The position numbers and the translations under genes were made by a program. Positions 8,074 to 15,708 of a stretch of DNA of 27,133 nucleotides are shown piece after piece. This DNA comes from CAZPEV01 sp964585635. GTDB taxonomy: Bacteria; Zixibacteria; MSB-5A5; GN15; JAAZOE01. The notes beneath the pieces were generated by a model, which ran no database searches, had not been told where the DNA came from, and saw nothing but the letters and a program-made list of their open reading frames with translations. How positions within the stretch are numbered: the first letter of the stretch is position 1; each line of letters opens with the position of its first letter. The stretch covers positions 1 to 27,133 of the forward strand of contig CAZPEV010000022.1 of assembly GCA_964585635.1 (NCBI GenBank), in the 5' to 3' direction.

Positions 8074-8370
8074 ACAATCCTCCAGTATCTTCCAAGGGGA
8101 AGACTAGGCAAGCCACGTGCCGCCCTATCAAATGATTCGTAAACGACTGTATAGCAACCAGATACTGCTCTTGATGGGCCACTCCTCCCGACCTGTCGCC
8201 CAATTTGGCGCACATTTATTGTGCGTCACTCTCTTGTAATGCACACATTCTGACCTAGTATCTCTTGCCCACCGAAGGCTCGGAAACGGCCTGAGATGCG
8301 GCTAAGGGAAAAAGCCCTTGCCTTGGCCATAGGCAAACGGTAACTTGACAGTTTTTAACAGGGTATCCGC
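8074..8370. other. Divergent intergenic region with hairpins upstream of purD
   Basis: This 297-base gap separates the minus-strand lipoprotein from plus-strand purD. It contains a 6-base-pair palindrome CGCACA-N5-TGTGCG (8209-8225). A weak plus-strand promoter candidate follows: TTGTAA at 8234-8239, 16 bases, TAGTAT at 8256-8261. Next come two adjoining stems just before purD: AAGGG/CCCTT (8304-8319) and TTGCCT/AGGCAA (8318-8336), which share two bases. The purD ribosome-binding site is weak (AGGG near 8360). No known riboswitch class was recognised, and no conserved ORF is seen here. Confidence 0.45.
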
Positions 8371-9636
8371 ATGAAAATCTTGGTCGTTGGTTCAGGGGGA
8401 CGAGAGCATGCGCTGGTCTGGAAGCTGAAGACCTCACCGCTGGTAAGACAGATATTTGTCGCTCCCGGAAATGCGGGAATCGGCCTTATGGCCGACACCG
8501 TCAATATCAAGGTTGACGATCTGGACGGTCTGGCCCGCTTTGCGTCCGAAAAGCATATCGATCTGACGGTGGTCGGCCCAGAGCTTCCTCTGACGCTGGG
8601 GATTGTCGACCTCTTTGAGACCAAGGGGCTACGCATCTTCGGCCCATCCAAAAAGGCGGCCGAGATCGAGGGCTCCAAAGCTTTCGCGAAGGAGTTCATG
8701 CGGAAATATCACATACCCACGGCAAGCTTCAAGACCTTCGATGATAAGAATGAAGCCCTCAGTTTTGCGCGGACAGCCGCCTACCCCCTGTTTATCAAGG
8801 CGTCCGGTCTGGCCTCCGGAAAAGGGGCCATCCGGGCCGGATCCGCCGAGGAAGGAAGTCGCATAATCCAGCAACTCATGGAGGAGAAGATTTTCGGCGA
8901 TGCCGGCAACCGGATTATTGTTGAAGATTGCCTGACCGGCCAGGAAGTTACCGTCATGGCCTTTACCGACGGCAAAACCGTTTTGCCTATGCTTCCCTCG
9001 CAGGATCATAAAGCGATCCTTGACGGCGATCAGGGGCCGAATACCGGCGGCATGGGCGCTTATTGTCCCACTCCGATCGTCAACGAACAGGTTATGCAAG
9101 TCATCCGCGAACAAATTCTGGAACCGGCCGTCTATGGCTTGGAACGGGAAGGGCGACGCTATCGGGGCATCTTGTATGCTGGCGTGATGATCACGCCGAT
9201 CGGACCCAAGGTAATTGAGTTCAACTGCCGCTTCGGCGATCCGGAGACACAGGCGGTTCTGCCCCTTTTGAAATCGGATTTGGCCGATATCTTCATCGCC
9301 ATCATCGACGGGAACCTGAATCTCGTCGAGCCGGTTTGGAAAGATGGGGCCGCCGTCTGCGTGGTTATGACCTCGCGCGGGTACCCGGGCCGGCCGGAAC
9401 TGGGCAAGAAGATCAGCGGCATACGGACCTACCGGGAGAATCATGCCTATTTGTTTCATGCAGGGACCAAAAAGGAAGGGGCCAACTGGGTCACGGCCGG
9501 TGGTCGGGTGCTGGGCGTGACGGCCGTCAATCAGGACATCAGAACGGCGGTCAAGGCGGTCTATGACACGATAGAGAATATCCATTTCGAGGGCGCCCAT
9601 TGCCGCCGGGATATCGCCTATCAGGCATTGAAATGA
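8371..9636 (+). CDS. purD: Phosphoribosylamine-glycine ligase (GAR synthetase)
   Basis: Second step of de novo purine synthesis: joins phosphoribosylamine and glycine with ATP to give GAR. The 421 residues match the family length. The N-terminal domain opens with MKILVVGSGGREHALVWKL. The ATP-grasp core shows GLASGKGA, the DHKAILDGDQGPNTGGMGAYCP signature and the metal-binding segment EFNCRFGDPETQ; the C-terminal domain follows (GHA-like HAGTK and VTAGGRVLGVTA). The ATG is preceded by AGGG. The purE start lies seven bases after the stop codon, so the two genes form a pair for purine synthesis. The long antisense reading frame over this gene is a shadow of its biased codon use. Confidence 0.98.
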   Translation: MKILVVGSGGREHALVWKLKTSPLVRQIFVAPGNAGIGLMADTVNIKVDDLDGLARFASEKHIDLTVVGPELPLTLGIVDLFETKGLRIFGPSKKAAEIEGSKAFAKEFMRKYHIPTASFKTFDDKNEALSFARTAAYPLFIKASGLASGKGAIRAGSAEEGSRIIQQLMEEKIFGDAGNRIIVEDCLTGQEVTVMAFTDGKTVLPMLPSQDHKAILDGDQGPNTGGMGAYCPTPIVNEQVMQVIREQILEPAVYGLEREGRRYRGILYAGVMITPIGPKVIEFNCRFGDPETQAVLPLLKSDLADIFIAIIDGNLNLVEPVWKDGAAVCVVMTSRGYPGRPELGKKISGIRTYRENHAYLFHAGTKKEGANWVTAGGRVLGVTAVNQDIRTAVKAVYDTIENIHFEGAHCRRDIAYQALK

Positions 9637-9643
9637 GGTGCAA

Positions 9644-10093
9644 ATGGACCAATTGGTGCTGCTTATCATAGGCTCAGAGTCGGATAGAGCGCTGGCGGAT
9701 GAAAGTGCTGCGATGCTGCGTAAACTGGGCATCGAATACGCCCTGGAGGTCTCGTCCGCCCATCGTCATCCCGACCGCACCGCCCGGCTCGCCCGAGAGG
9801 CGGCCGATAAGGGATTCAAAGTCATTATCTGCATGGCCGGAATGGCGGCCCACCTCCCCGGCGTGGTTGCCGCCCATACGAATCTACCGGTCATCGGCGT
9901 GCCGGTTCCGGCTTCCCTAGGGGGCATCGATTCCGTGCTATCGATGGTGCAGATGCCGCCAGGTATCCCAGTGGCGACGGTCGCAGTCGGTATGGCTGGG
10001 GCCAGGAACAGTGCCGTCCTGGCGGCCCGCATTCTCGGTCTTGGCGATGTCGACATCGCCCGCAGGCACCAGCAGTATCGCGATTCTTTATAA
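9644..10093 (+). CDS. purE: N5-carboxyaminoimidazole ribonucleotide mutase (PurE, class I type)
   Basis: Converts N5-CAIR to CAIR in purine synthesis. The 149 residues show GSESD (near residues 10-14), the SAHRHPD motif, AGMAAHLPGVVAAHT, LPVIGVPV and DSVLSMVQMPPGIPVATVAVG, all typical of PurE. AAHLPG is the class I form, which normally works with PurK; no purK is in the window, so it must be elsewhere or replaced. I chose the ATG at 9644 because a GAGG site overlapping the purD stop codon lies five bases upstream. A GTG at 9638 would sit inside that site and is unlikely. A 7-base-pair inverted repeat covers its stop codon. Confidence 0.96.
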   Translation: MDQLVLLIIGSESDRALADESAAMLRKLGIEYALEVSSAHRHPDRTARLAREAADKGFKVIICMAGMAAHLPGVVAAHTNLPVIGVPVPASLGGIDSVLSMVQMPPGIPVATVAVGMAGARNSAVLAARILGLGDVDIARRHQQYRDSL

Positions 10094-10098
10094 GAATC
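10082..10098 (+). repeat. Inverted repeat over the purE stop codon
   Basis: GATTCTT (10082-10088) and AAGAATC (10092-10098) pair perfectly around a 3-base loop; the TAA stop codon at 10091-10093 straddles loop and stem. There is no T tract after it, so it is not a standard terminator. It might act on mRNA stability or be chance in an AT-rich spot. Confidence 0.4.
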
Positions 10099-10126
10099 CT
10101 TGGGATACTTTGGCCGGCAATGCGGT

Positions 10127-10132
10127 TATAAT
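10127..10132 (+). promoter_or_regulatory. Possible -10 box for the TPR gene
   Basis: A perfect TATAAT lies 40 bases before the TPR gene start, in the gap after purE. No good -35 box is found at the usual distance (the closest, TTGGGA at 10100-10105, is 21 bases away). The gene may instead be read through from purD-purE. Confidence 0.3.
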
Positions 10133-10172
10133 GATGATAGAAAAACAGGAAACGTGTGGAACAGGAGACGCG

Positions 10173-11072
10173 ATGAAACAAAGTATGCTCAAATCTTTTC
10201 TGGCGGTCTGTTGGATGTCCCTTCTGGTCGGCTGCCTCATGGCTGGAACGCTCTGGGCTCAAGCTGACAAGGCCAAGGAAAGTTTCAACCTGGGGCAGGA
10301 GGCGCGCCAGAAAGGCGACACCGCCAGCGCCATCACTTTCTATATGGCTGCCGTCGGAGCCGATCCCGCTTTCACCGATGCCTACCTTAATCTGGGATCG
10401 CTGTTATTCGCCCAAAAACGATACGAAGAGGCAGCTGCGAACTTCAAGAAGGTAACGGAACTCGACCCCGCTCAACCGCTGGGATTTGCCAACTATGGAA
10501 AAACTCTCTCGGCTTTGGAGAAGCATGATGAGGCTATCCTGGCGTATCAGGCCGCTCTTAAGGCTGATCCCGGCTACGCCGAGGGCAACAAGGAATTGGG
10601 CAAAGCCTACTACAAGCTAAAAAAATACGATGAGTGCATTTCCGCCCTGCAGGCCTTCGTCAAAACCGACACCACCGAAAGCTACCCCTATTACCTGATC
10701 GGTATGGCTTTCAAGAATAAGAAAGACGACAAGCAGGCAATTGCCTTCCTCAAAACCGCGACCGAACGTGATCCCGCCGACTTCGACGCCATATACAATC
10801 TGGGGAATATCTACTTGGCTCAATCGAGTTATGCCAATGCCATAACCTGCTTCAAGAAAGGCCTGGAGCTGAAACCGAAGCACTTCAAGTGTGCCTACAA
10901 TCTGGCCGTGGCGATAGAGTCGAACGATCCGGAGAACCGCACCGCCGCCATCGCCGCCTGGGAGCAATTCCTCCTCGTCGGCCGCAAAAACCCGCAGGCC
11001 AAGGATCTGGTGGCGTCATCCGAGGAGCATCTGAAGCAATTGAAGGAAGCCGCCAAGGGGGGCGGACAGTAA
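10173..11072 (+). CDS. Exported tetratricopeptide repeat protein
   Basis: The 299-residue protein has a hydrophobic signal (about residues 8-30, ending LWAQA) followed by about seven consecutive TPR units that run almost to the C-terminus. Examples are the units beginning YLNLGSLLFAQKRYEEA, GFANYGKTLSALEKHDEA, YPYYLIGMAFKNKKDDKQA and DAIYNLGNIYLAQSSYANA. Such repeats form protein-binding scaffolds, so a periplasmic adaptor role is likely but the partner is unknown. A lipobox-like LVGC at 18-21 is present, but the hydrophobic stretch continues past it, so signal peptidase I cleavage near residue 30 is at least as likely. I chose the ATG at 10173, preceded by GGAG at five bases. Longer frames upstream overlap purE without a ribosome-binding site. 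It ends 40 bases before a bidirectional terminator. Confidence 0.9.
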   Translation: MKQSMLKSFLAVCWMSLLVGCLMAGTLWAQADKAKESFNLGQEARQKGDTASAITFYMAAVGADPAFTDAYLNLGSLLFAQKRYEEAAANFKKVTELDPAQPLGFANYGKTLSALEKHDEAILAYQAALKADPGYAEGNKELGKAYYKLKKYDECISALQAFVKTDTTESYPYYLIGMAFKNKKDDKQAIAFLKTATERDPADFDAIYNLGNIYLAQSSYANAITCFKKGLELKPKHFKCAYNLAVAIESNDPENRTAAIAAWEQFLLVGRKNPQAKDLVASSEEHLKQLKEAAKGGGQ

Positions 11073-11112
11073 TGATATCTCGATGGCGCCCATCGGAGCC
11101 GCGATAAGATAC

Positions 11113-11145
11113 AAAAAAGCCCCGTTGTCATAACGGGGCTTTTTT
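11113..11145. terminator. Bidirectional rho-independent terminator
   Basis: The stem AAAAAAGCCCCGTT (11113-11126) pairs perfectly with AACGGGGCTTTTTT (11132-11145) around the 5-base loop GTCAT. It gives a GC-rich stem with A and T tracts on both sides, so it works in both directions. It sits between converging genes: the plus-strand TPR gene (ends 11072) and the minus-strand repeat protein (ends 11166). Confidence 0.95.
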
Positions 11146-11165
11146 GTGGCATTGGCACTGTCAGA

Positions 11166-12419
11166 CTACTTTTGGGTGAATTCCACCCGGGCGAAGTCAT
11201 CCCACTCTAGATCTGTCTCGTTGCTTTTTGTCCCTTCCTTGGTCCGAATGAAGATTCCCTTGTTCTCATCATTGACGTCATTCGAATCGCGCAGCCGGAA
11301 GACCCGGCCATCCCACAACGTCACCTGGCTGGAGCGGCGGGAATCCTTTTCGATCGACTTGATGCACTCAAAGGGAATGTCGAAATCGATCCCTCGATAC
11401 GACCCGTCCAGGACCTCCCAGGTGTATTCTTCGTCATCGTCCCAGCAAATCGTGCCGCTGTACTTGTCGCCGGATTCATCGAAGACCGTCCCGGTAATCG
11501 GCCGCCCACCGTCGAAATCGGCATAGCGAACCACGGCCTCAGGCGCCGGCGGCTTAATTTCCAATTGCTCGAACTCATCCCAGGGAATAATCACGCGCCC
11601 CATTTTCCGATCCGAAACCACGATTCCCCGGTTGCCGCTGTCGATGTCATTGGAATCGTCCAGCCGAATGGTCTGGCCGTCCTTAAGGGTAAGCATCGAA
11701 GCCTGCGATGATATCCGCTCGATCTTGGCGATCTGCGAGAATTTTATCTTCCGCGTGCGGCCATGCTCGCTCCCGTCGATGATGTCGGTCATGAACAACT
11801 CATCCATATCCCAGCATATCCATCCCGTGAATTCGCCGGCGCGGCTGGTCGTTACCGTTCCATAGATGCGATCTCCAAAATTCGATTGTACCTCTCCCCC
11901 GTCGGCAAACTCAATATAGTCGATGTCGTTCCAGTCCAGTTCCAGCTCACCCTCGTTCTTGGTCTCGACCACGATTTCCCGAATACCGCTGCCAAAGTCG
12001 GTGGAACCGGACTCAAAGACTACCTTCTGCCCGCTCTTGAGCAGTAATTCGACGGCATCATCGCCATCCGGCGTCAGCGTTTTGAGATGGCCGAAGGCAA
12101 TGGCTGACTGGGCCATGGACCCCCAGCCCGATCCCTCAGAATAAAGCGTGACGCCGAAGAGGCTGACTTTGACGTCCTGTTCATCATTGCCATATTTGCG
12201 CCGGGTGGAGCGTTTCTCCGCATCGGTCCGTTCCTTGTTCCCGTCAAGCATATCATCCCAGGAGGCTTCATTTTTGTCCCAGCGGATCACTCCTTCCAGA
12301 ACATCCCCCCGGTCGGTATGTATCTTTCCATAGATTCTCCCCTTCTCCGCCCATACCTCCGGTGTCAAGAAGAAAAAAACCATTGGAAACAAGCTCAGCG
12401 TGAGCAGGCGTCGGGTCAT
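11166..12419 (-). CDS. Exported protein with three copies of an unrecognised beta-rich repeat
   Basis: I do not recognise a named family. The 417-residue protein has a signal peptide (1-24, ending VWA). The rest is three related units at about 27-172, 184-290 and 307-415. Each opens with I(Y/T)G(T/K) strands and a GxIxWDxxE segment ending in (L/I)DG (for example residues 185-216 and 308-339). Units 2 and 3 then have FxxIxxIE, TLxDG, RLxDSND(I/V)xxxNxGI and end in a WD(E/D)FxxxE element (280-287 and 406-413). Unit 1 is longer and more diverged, ending DWNDIDYIEF. The sequence is acidic and poor in cysteine. I chose the ATG at 12419, with GGAGG five bases upstream; an upstream ATG overlaps that site. 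A scaffold or surface-binding role is only a guess. Confidence 0.85.
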   Translation of the reverse strand: MTRRLLTLSLFPMVFFFLTPEVWAEKGRIYGKIHTDRGDVLEGVIRWDKNEASWDDMLDGNKERTDAEKRSTRRKYGNDEQDVKVSLFGVTLYSEGSGWGSMAQSAIAFGHLKTLTPDGDDAVELLLKSGQKVVFESGSTDFGSGIREIVVETKNEGELELDWNDIDYIEFADGGEVQSNFGDRIYGTVTTSRAGEFTGWICWDMDELFMTDIIDGSEHGRTRKIKFSQIAKIERISSQASMLTLKDGQTIRLDDSNDIDSGNRGIVVSDRKMGRVIIPWDEFEQLEIKPPAPEAVVRYADFDGGRPITGTVFDESGDKYSGTICWDDDEEYTWEVLDGSYRGIDFDIPFECIKSIEKDSRRSSQVTLWDGRVFRLRDSNDVNDENKGIFIRTKEGTKSNETDLEWDDFARVEFTQK

Positions 12420-12517
12420 AAGCACCTCCATATCAGGCTGTTCTTTGTCCACCTATTTGACGGATTGGCCCGACCGAAGGTTGCCGCGAAAAACGCCTGG
12501 CCGGCAAGCTATTCTGC

Positions 12518-15361
12518 TTATTTCAGATAAATCATCTTTCTGAAGGCGCAAAAAACCGGGGTCTCCAGCCTGCAGAAGTATATTCCGGACGGGGTCTCCC
12601 GATCGGAGCTGTCCCGCCCATCCCACATGGTCGTATGCGAGCCGGCAGGCAGGCGCTCATCCAGCAGAAGCGCCACCTTTTGGCCAAGGATATTGTATAC
12701 TTGCACCCTTACCGGCCCGGCCTGCCGCAGGCCGAAGATGATCCGCGTGGCCCCGTTGAACGGATTAGGGAAATTCTGCTCCAGCGAAAATTCCAGGGAA
12801 TGATTATCGTCACCGTTTGCGGCCGGCGTGCTGCCGCCAATCCAGACGCTGTCGCTCAGCAGGCTGACCGGGTCGGCAATTCCCGAAGGGGTTTCCAGAT
12901 AGAAGCTGTCGGGGATGCTGGCCAAGACGGTTACTCCCGTGACGGAATCATTGGCCGTCAAGAACAGGTCGGCCAGGTAATGCCGGCCGGCCGGCAAGGC
13001 AGAATCGGCCGAATCCGGCACCATCACCAATCCGACCGTGTGCGCTGAATTATCGCAGAAAGCCTGAAGACGACCCCCCTGGCTTCCATCTAAGGCGGGA
13101 ATGAGCGAATCGGCCCTGATCAGGCGCGGGTCATACGACAGCTTCAATAACCCGGATTGAACCGGGCCGTGAGTCAGTAAATAAAGCTGAAGTTGCATAC
13201 CCTCGCCGAGACCGGCCTGGCCGGCTGATATTATCATTGCGTCGGTCGGGACGACGTCAATAATCACCGGAACGGCGACCGCCTTGTTGAAAGCCGAAGA
13301 GTCAAAGATAACGATGCTGTCGCGATAACGTCCAGCCGTGAGCATGTCGGTCGTGATCGTCGTGACTATCAACCCGCTGTCAACTCCCGCCATCGGCTCC
13401 GTCTTTAACCAGGGAATGCTTTCGGTTACCTGCCAGTGCAGGGCCGAATCCCCGAGATTTGCAATGCCGATCGTATCGGTGGCGATTTCTCCTTGGCGTA
13501 GGCGATGATACAGGCTGTCCGGTTGCACGGCCAGATATGGCCGTCCGGTCACCAGTGTCAGCGTAACCTGAAGCGATTCGGGACTGTTGACCGCGCCGGA
13601 ATCGGCCAGGATCAGGTACCCGCCATATTCTCCGGCTGCCAACCCCGCCAGATCGCATCCAACCTCAATCGTGTCTCCGGCCGCCCCGTTGCGCCGGCTG
13701 ATCCGGATCCATGACGCCGTGGCCGCTGCCTCCCAGGACAGAATTCCGCTCCCCGAGTTGGTGATGACCGCCTGGCCCGGCTCCGGGGCTCCCCTCTCCA
13801 TCAGCGCCCCGAATGACAATGAGTCCGGGCTGATCTTGATTATCGGCCCGGTCACCGTGACCGTCACCGGCACCGTCACCGTCGAATCGTTGTGAATATC
13901 ATCGATCAGCGTCAGTCGGCCATGATGGCTCCCCCAACCGAGAGCGCAACCATCGATCGATATGGTAAGGCTGTCGGGGGTTAGGCCGATTGTATCGGAT
14001 GGGATGATCCACCCCTGGCTAGCCCGGGCGCGATATTTCAGTTCTCCGTACCCGGTATTTTGAATGACAAGCTTTGTTGGAACGGGGTTCGACCCGCCTC
14101 TGTCCATGGAAACATCCACCCGGTCCGGAATGGAACGCAGCGATGGGGTATTGTAATCGATAATCCGGCCATAAATATCGAAATTCCCGGCACGGTTGTC
14201 GGCCCAAACCAGAAAAAGCGCATACCCATCCGTGGCGACGTCGGGGAAGAGCTGCCGTCCCGTCTTTTCCAGATTGACGGGAAAATTGGTGCCGATAAAG
14301 CGGCCGGTATAATCAATCGTCTGGGCGGTGATGTTCCAATCTCCATTTGCTGAGTCGGACCAGACGACGCAAACGTTCCCCATTCGGTCGGCGGCGACCT
14401 TGGGATCGCGCTGAGACGCCTGGCTGCCGTCAAGATTGACCAGAAAATTGGCTCCCAAGCGATTCAGCGCGCTATCAAACCGCTGGCCAAAGACATCGGC
14501 GTTTCCCGGATAAACGCCGTTGCGCCAATCGGTCCACACGACCGTGATCACCCCCGTTCCGGCCACGGCTACGGCCGGAAATTTTTGCCTGGTCGTCCCA
14601 TCGTCACTGTTGACCCTGATATTGGAGCCAACCGGTCGCCCCAGCGTATCAAATTTCTGCAGATAGATGTCGTCATTGCCGCTTCGGCTGTCATACCAGA
14701 CCACCACGCTCCATCCGGCCGGGGCAACCGCGATGTCCGGCTCATGCTGCGGCGCTCCCACGACATCATCATTGACTTTAACATTAATCCCCTGCCGGGT
14801 GCCATCGTCACTCACCTTCTGCAAATAGACGTCCCAGTTGCGATTGCGTAAGTCGGCCCAGGCCACCACGCCCTTTCCCCATCCGGTCACTCCGACTGAG
14901 GGGGATTGATGGCTGGAATCAGGAAGCTCAACGGTCAGATTGCAGTTGGATCCGAGGCGGCCCAGGGTATCAAGCTTCTGGTAATATATGTCGGGACCGA
15001 AGGGATAGACGTTATTGCGATAGTCGGTCCAGACCACATAGAAATGTCCCAGCCAATCGGAGGCCAGGCACGGGTCGGCCTGGTACGCCCCGTTGATATC
15101 GTCATTCAGAAGGAAGTTGTCGCCCGTTGGCTTACCGGCGGAATCAAATGATTGCGCATAGATATCACCCGAGCCACTACGGAAATCCTGCCAAGCGACC
15201 AGAAACCGTCCCCCGGGGACAGCCGCCACCGAGGGACAATTTTGCTCCCCCACCGACGGGTCCTGCGAGATGATAAATTCCCCGCCGGCGCGAGCCGTGA
15301 CGCCACCCGGGAATAAGACCGTCCAGGACAACCCCAACAGAATCCCGATAACACGGATCAT
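12518..15361 (-). CDS. Large exported propeller/BACON/cohesin-like protein with T9SS-type sorting domain
   Basis: The 947-residue predicted exported protein has a signal peptide at 1-27. Seven repeats of about 50 residues fill 43-403, with a blade pattern PxVA-VVWxDxRxGxxDIYxQxFDxxGxxxGxNxxVNxD. The segment before blade 1 (EFIISQDPSVGEQNCP) matches the outer-strand motif that blade 7 lacks, suggesting a closed seven-bladed beta-propeller. Three BACON-like or ASPM-Hydin-like beta domains follow (about 412-505, 507-603, 606-703), each with LxWxxxxxxWI and DxxxLxxGxYxGxLxI. A cohesin-like domain lies at about 708-842. The FlgD-like / T9SS type A C-terminal domain is at about 858-947, with NFPNPFNGATRI, VYNILGQKV and WDGRDSSD. 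No catalytic residues were recognised. I chose the ATG at 15361 because the signal peptide begins there; a TTG 13 codons upstream is possible. Confidence 0.92.
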   Translation of the reverse strand: MIRVIGILLGLSWTVLFPGGVTARAGGEFIISQDPSVGEQNCPSVAAVPGGRFLVAWQDFRSGSGDIYAQSFDSAGKPTGDNFLLNDDINGAYQADPCLASDWLGHFYVVWTDYRNNVYPFGPDIYYQKLDTLGRLGSNCNLTVELPDSSHQSPSVGVTGWGKGVVAWADLRNRNWDVYLQKVSDDGTRQGINVKVNDDVVGAPQHEPDIAVAPAGWSVVVWYDSRSGNDDIYLQKFDTLGRPVGSNIRVNSDDGTTRQKFPAVAVAGTGVITVVWTDWRNGVYPGNADVFGQRFDSALNRLGANFLVNLDGSQASQRDPKVAADRMGNVCVVWSDSANGDWNITAQTIDYTGRFIGTNFPVNLEKTGRQLFPDVATDGYALFLVWADNRAGNFDIYGRIIDYNTPSLRSIPDRVDVSMDRGGSNPVPTKLVIQNTGYGELKYRARASQGWIIPSDTIGLTPDSLTISIDGCALGWGSHHGRLTLIDDIHNDSTVTVPVTVTVTGPIIKISPDSLSFGALMERGAPEPGQAVITNSGSGILSWEAAATASWIRISRRNGAAGDTIEVGCDLAGLAAGEYGGYLILADSGAVNSPESLQVTLTLVTGRPYLAVQPDSLYHRLRQGEIATDTIGIANLGDSALHWQVTESIPWLKTEPMAGVDSGLIVTTITTDMLTAGRYRDSIVIFDSSAFNKAVAVPVIIDVVPTDAMIISAGQAGLGEGMQLQLYLLTHGPVQSGLLKLSYDPRLIRADSLIPALDGSQGGRLQAFCDNSAHTVGLVMVPDSADSALPAGRHYLADLFLTANDSVTGVTVLASIPDSFYLETPSGIADPVSLLSDSVWIGGSTPAANGDDNHSLEFSLEQNFPNPFNGATRIIFGLRQAGPVRVQVYNILGQKVALLLDERLPAGSHTTMWDGRDSSDRETPSGIYFCRLETPVFCAFRKMIYLK

Positions 15362-15473
15362 ACCGCCGCGATCGTCTGCAAACGGCCTGCCGAGTCTCAA
15401 CCGGTCTACCGGTCGTCACAATCGCTTAAATGTGAACAGGTTTGGAGTGTGATGGAAATGGCCTACCGGCGGA

Positions 15474-15501
15474 AAATAAAAAAACCGGAGTTTTTATCCG
15501 G
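15474..15501 (-). terminator. Rho-independent terminator downstream of HU and the small basic protein
   Basis: Read on the minus strand, CCGGA and TCCGG (15497-15501 and 15485-15489) form a 5-base-pair stem around a 7-base AT-rich loop, followed directly by a run of seven T and then ATTTT (15474-15484). This fits termination of transcripts from HU and the 31-residue gene. It sits 113 bases upstream of the chosen start of the next gene, so it would separate the two units. Confidence 0.6.
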
Positions 15502-15526
15502 GCGGAAATGGAAGATTATTCAGGTA

Positions 15527-15552
15527 TCGAGGAGGGACGATGCCCTCCTCGA
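15527..15552 (-). repeat. Strong 10-base-pair hairpin after the small basic gene
   Basis: TCGAGGAGGG (15527-15536) pairs perfectly with CCCTCCTCGA (15543-15552) around the loop ACGATG. It lies 28 bases past the stop of the 31-residue gene and is not followed by a T tract on either strand. The stem contains a GAGGAGGG run resembling a Shine-Dalgarno sequence, but no start codon follows in a useful place. It may protect the 3' end of the mRNA or help the terminator at 15474-15501. Confidence 0.6.
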
Positions 15553-15580
15553 ACATGATTTATGTCAGACGTGATCGGCG

Positions 15581-15676
15581 TCAGACTTTTTTCTTCTTGT
15601 GACGATTGGCGCGTCTCCGTTTCTTGCGCTTGTGAGTTTTGATCTTCTGCCGTTTTCGCTTCTTACCGCTGGGCAT
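15581..15676 (-). CDS. 31-residue very basic protein, AURKAIP1/COX24 (mS38/bS22-like) type
   Basis: A 31-codon gene that opens MPSGKKRKRQKIKTHKRKK and ends in RHKKKKV; more than half the residues are Lys or Arg. The pattern MPSGKKRKRxKxxTHKRKKRxRxNRHKKK is the one I know for small AURKAIP1/COX24-domain proteins of Bacteroidetes-type bacteria, related to mitochondrial mS38 and mycobacterial bS22, which sit on the small ribosomal subunit. A strong GGAGG site lies four to five bases before the ATG. It is 32 bases downstream of HU on the same strand and is followed by hairpins and a terminator. Its family membership is recognised by pattern memory; a ribosomal location in this organism is inferred. 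Most gene finders would miss it because of length. Confidence 0.85.
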   Translation of the reverse strand: MPSGKKRKRQKIKTHKRKKRRRANRHKKKKV

Positions 15677-15708
15677 TCATCCTCCATATTCATCCACGCC
15701 GATGCCGC

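Noticed and set aside
8290..8300. CCTGAGATGC resembling the CUGAGA of TPP riboswitches
   Set aside because: The second conserved half of the TPP aptamer is absent and purD is not a thiamine gene.
8345..8350. Perfect TTGACA just before purD
   Set aside because: The start codon is only 20 bases away, so a -10 box would fall at or inside the start of the gene; it cannot serve as the purD promoter unless translation begins later.
8629..9732. Long open frame (367 codons) antisense to purD
   Set aside because: It mirrors the well-supported purD gene, has no ribosome-binding site or family resemblance, and is expected from GC-biased codon use on the opposite strand.
13853..13886. Short GTCACCG-type DNA repeats
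   Set aside because: They simply encode a Val-Thr-rich beta strand and linker in the BACON-like region; the array is far too short for a CRISPR or VNTR.
15564..15586. Direct repeat GTCAGAC (two copies, 16 bases apart) at the end of the mini-gene
   Set aside because: Seven bases, two copies, no associated element; likely chance.
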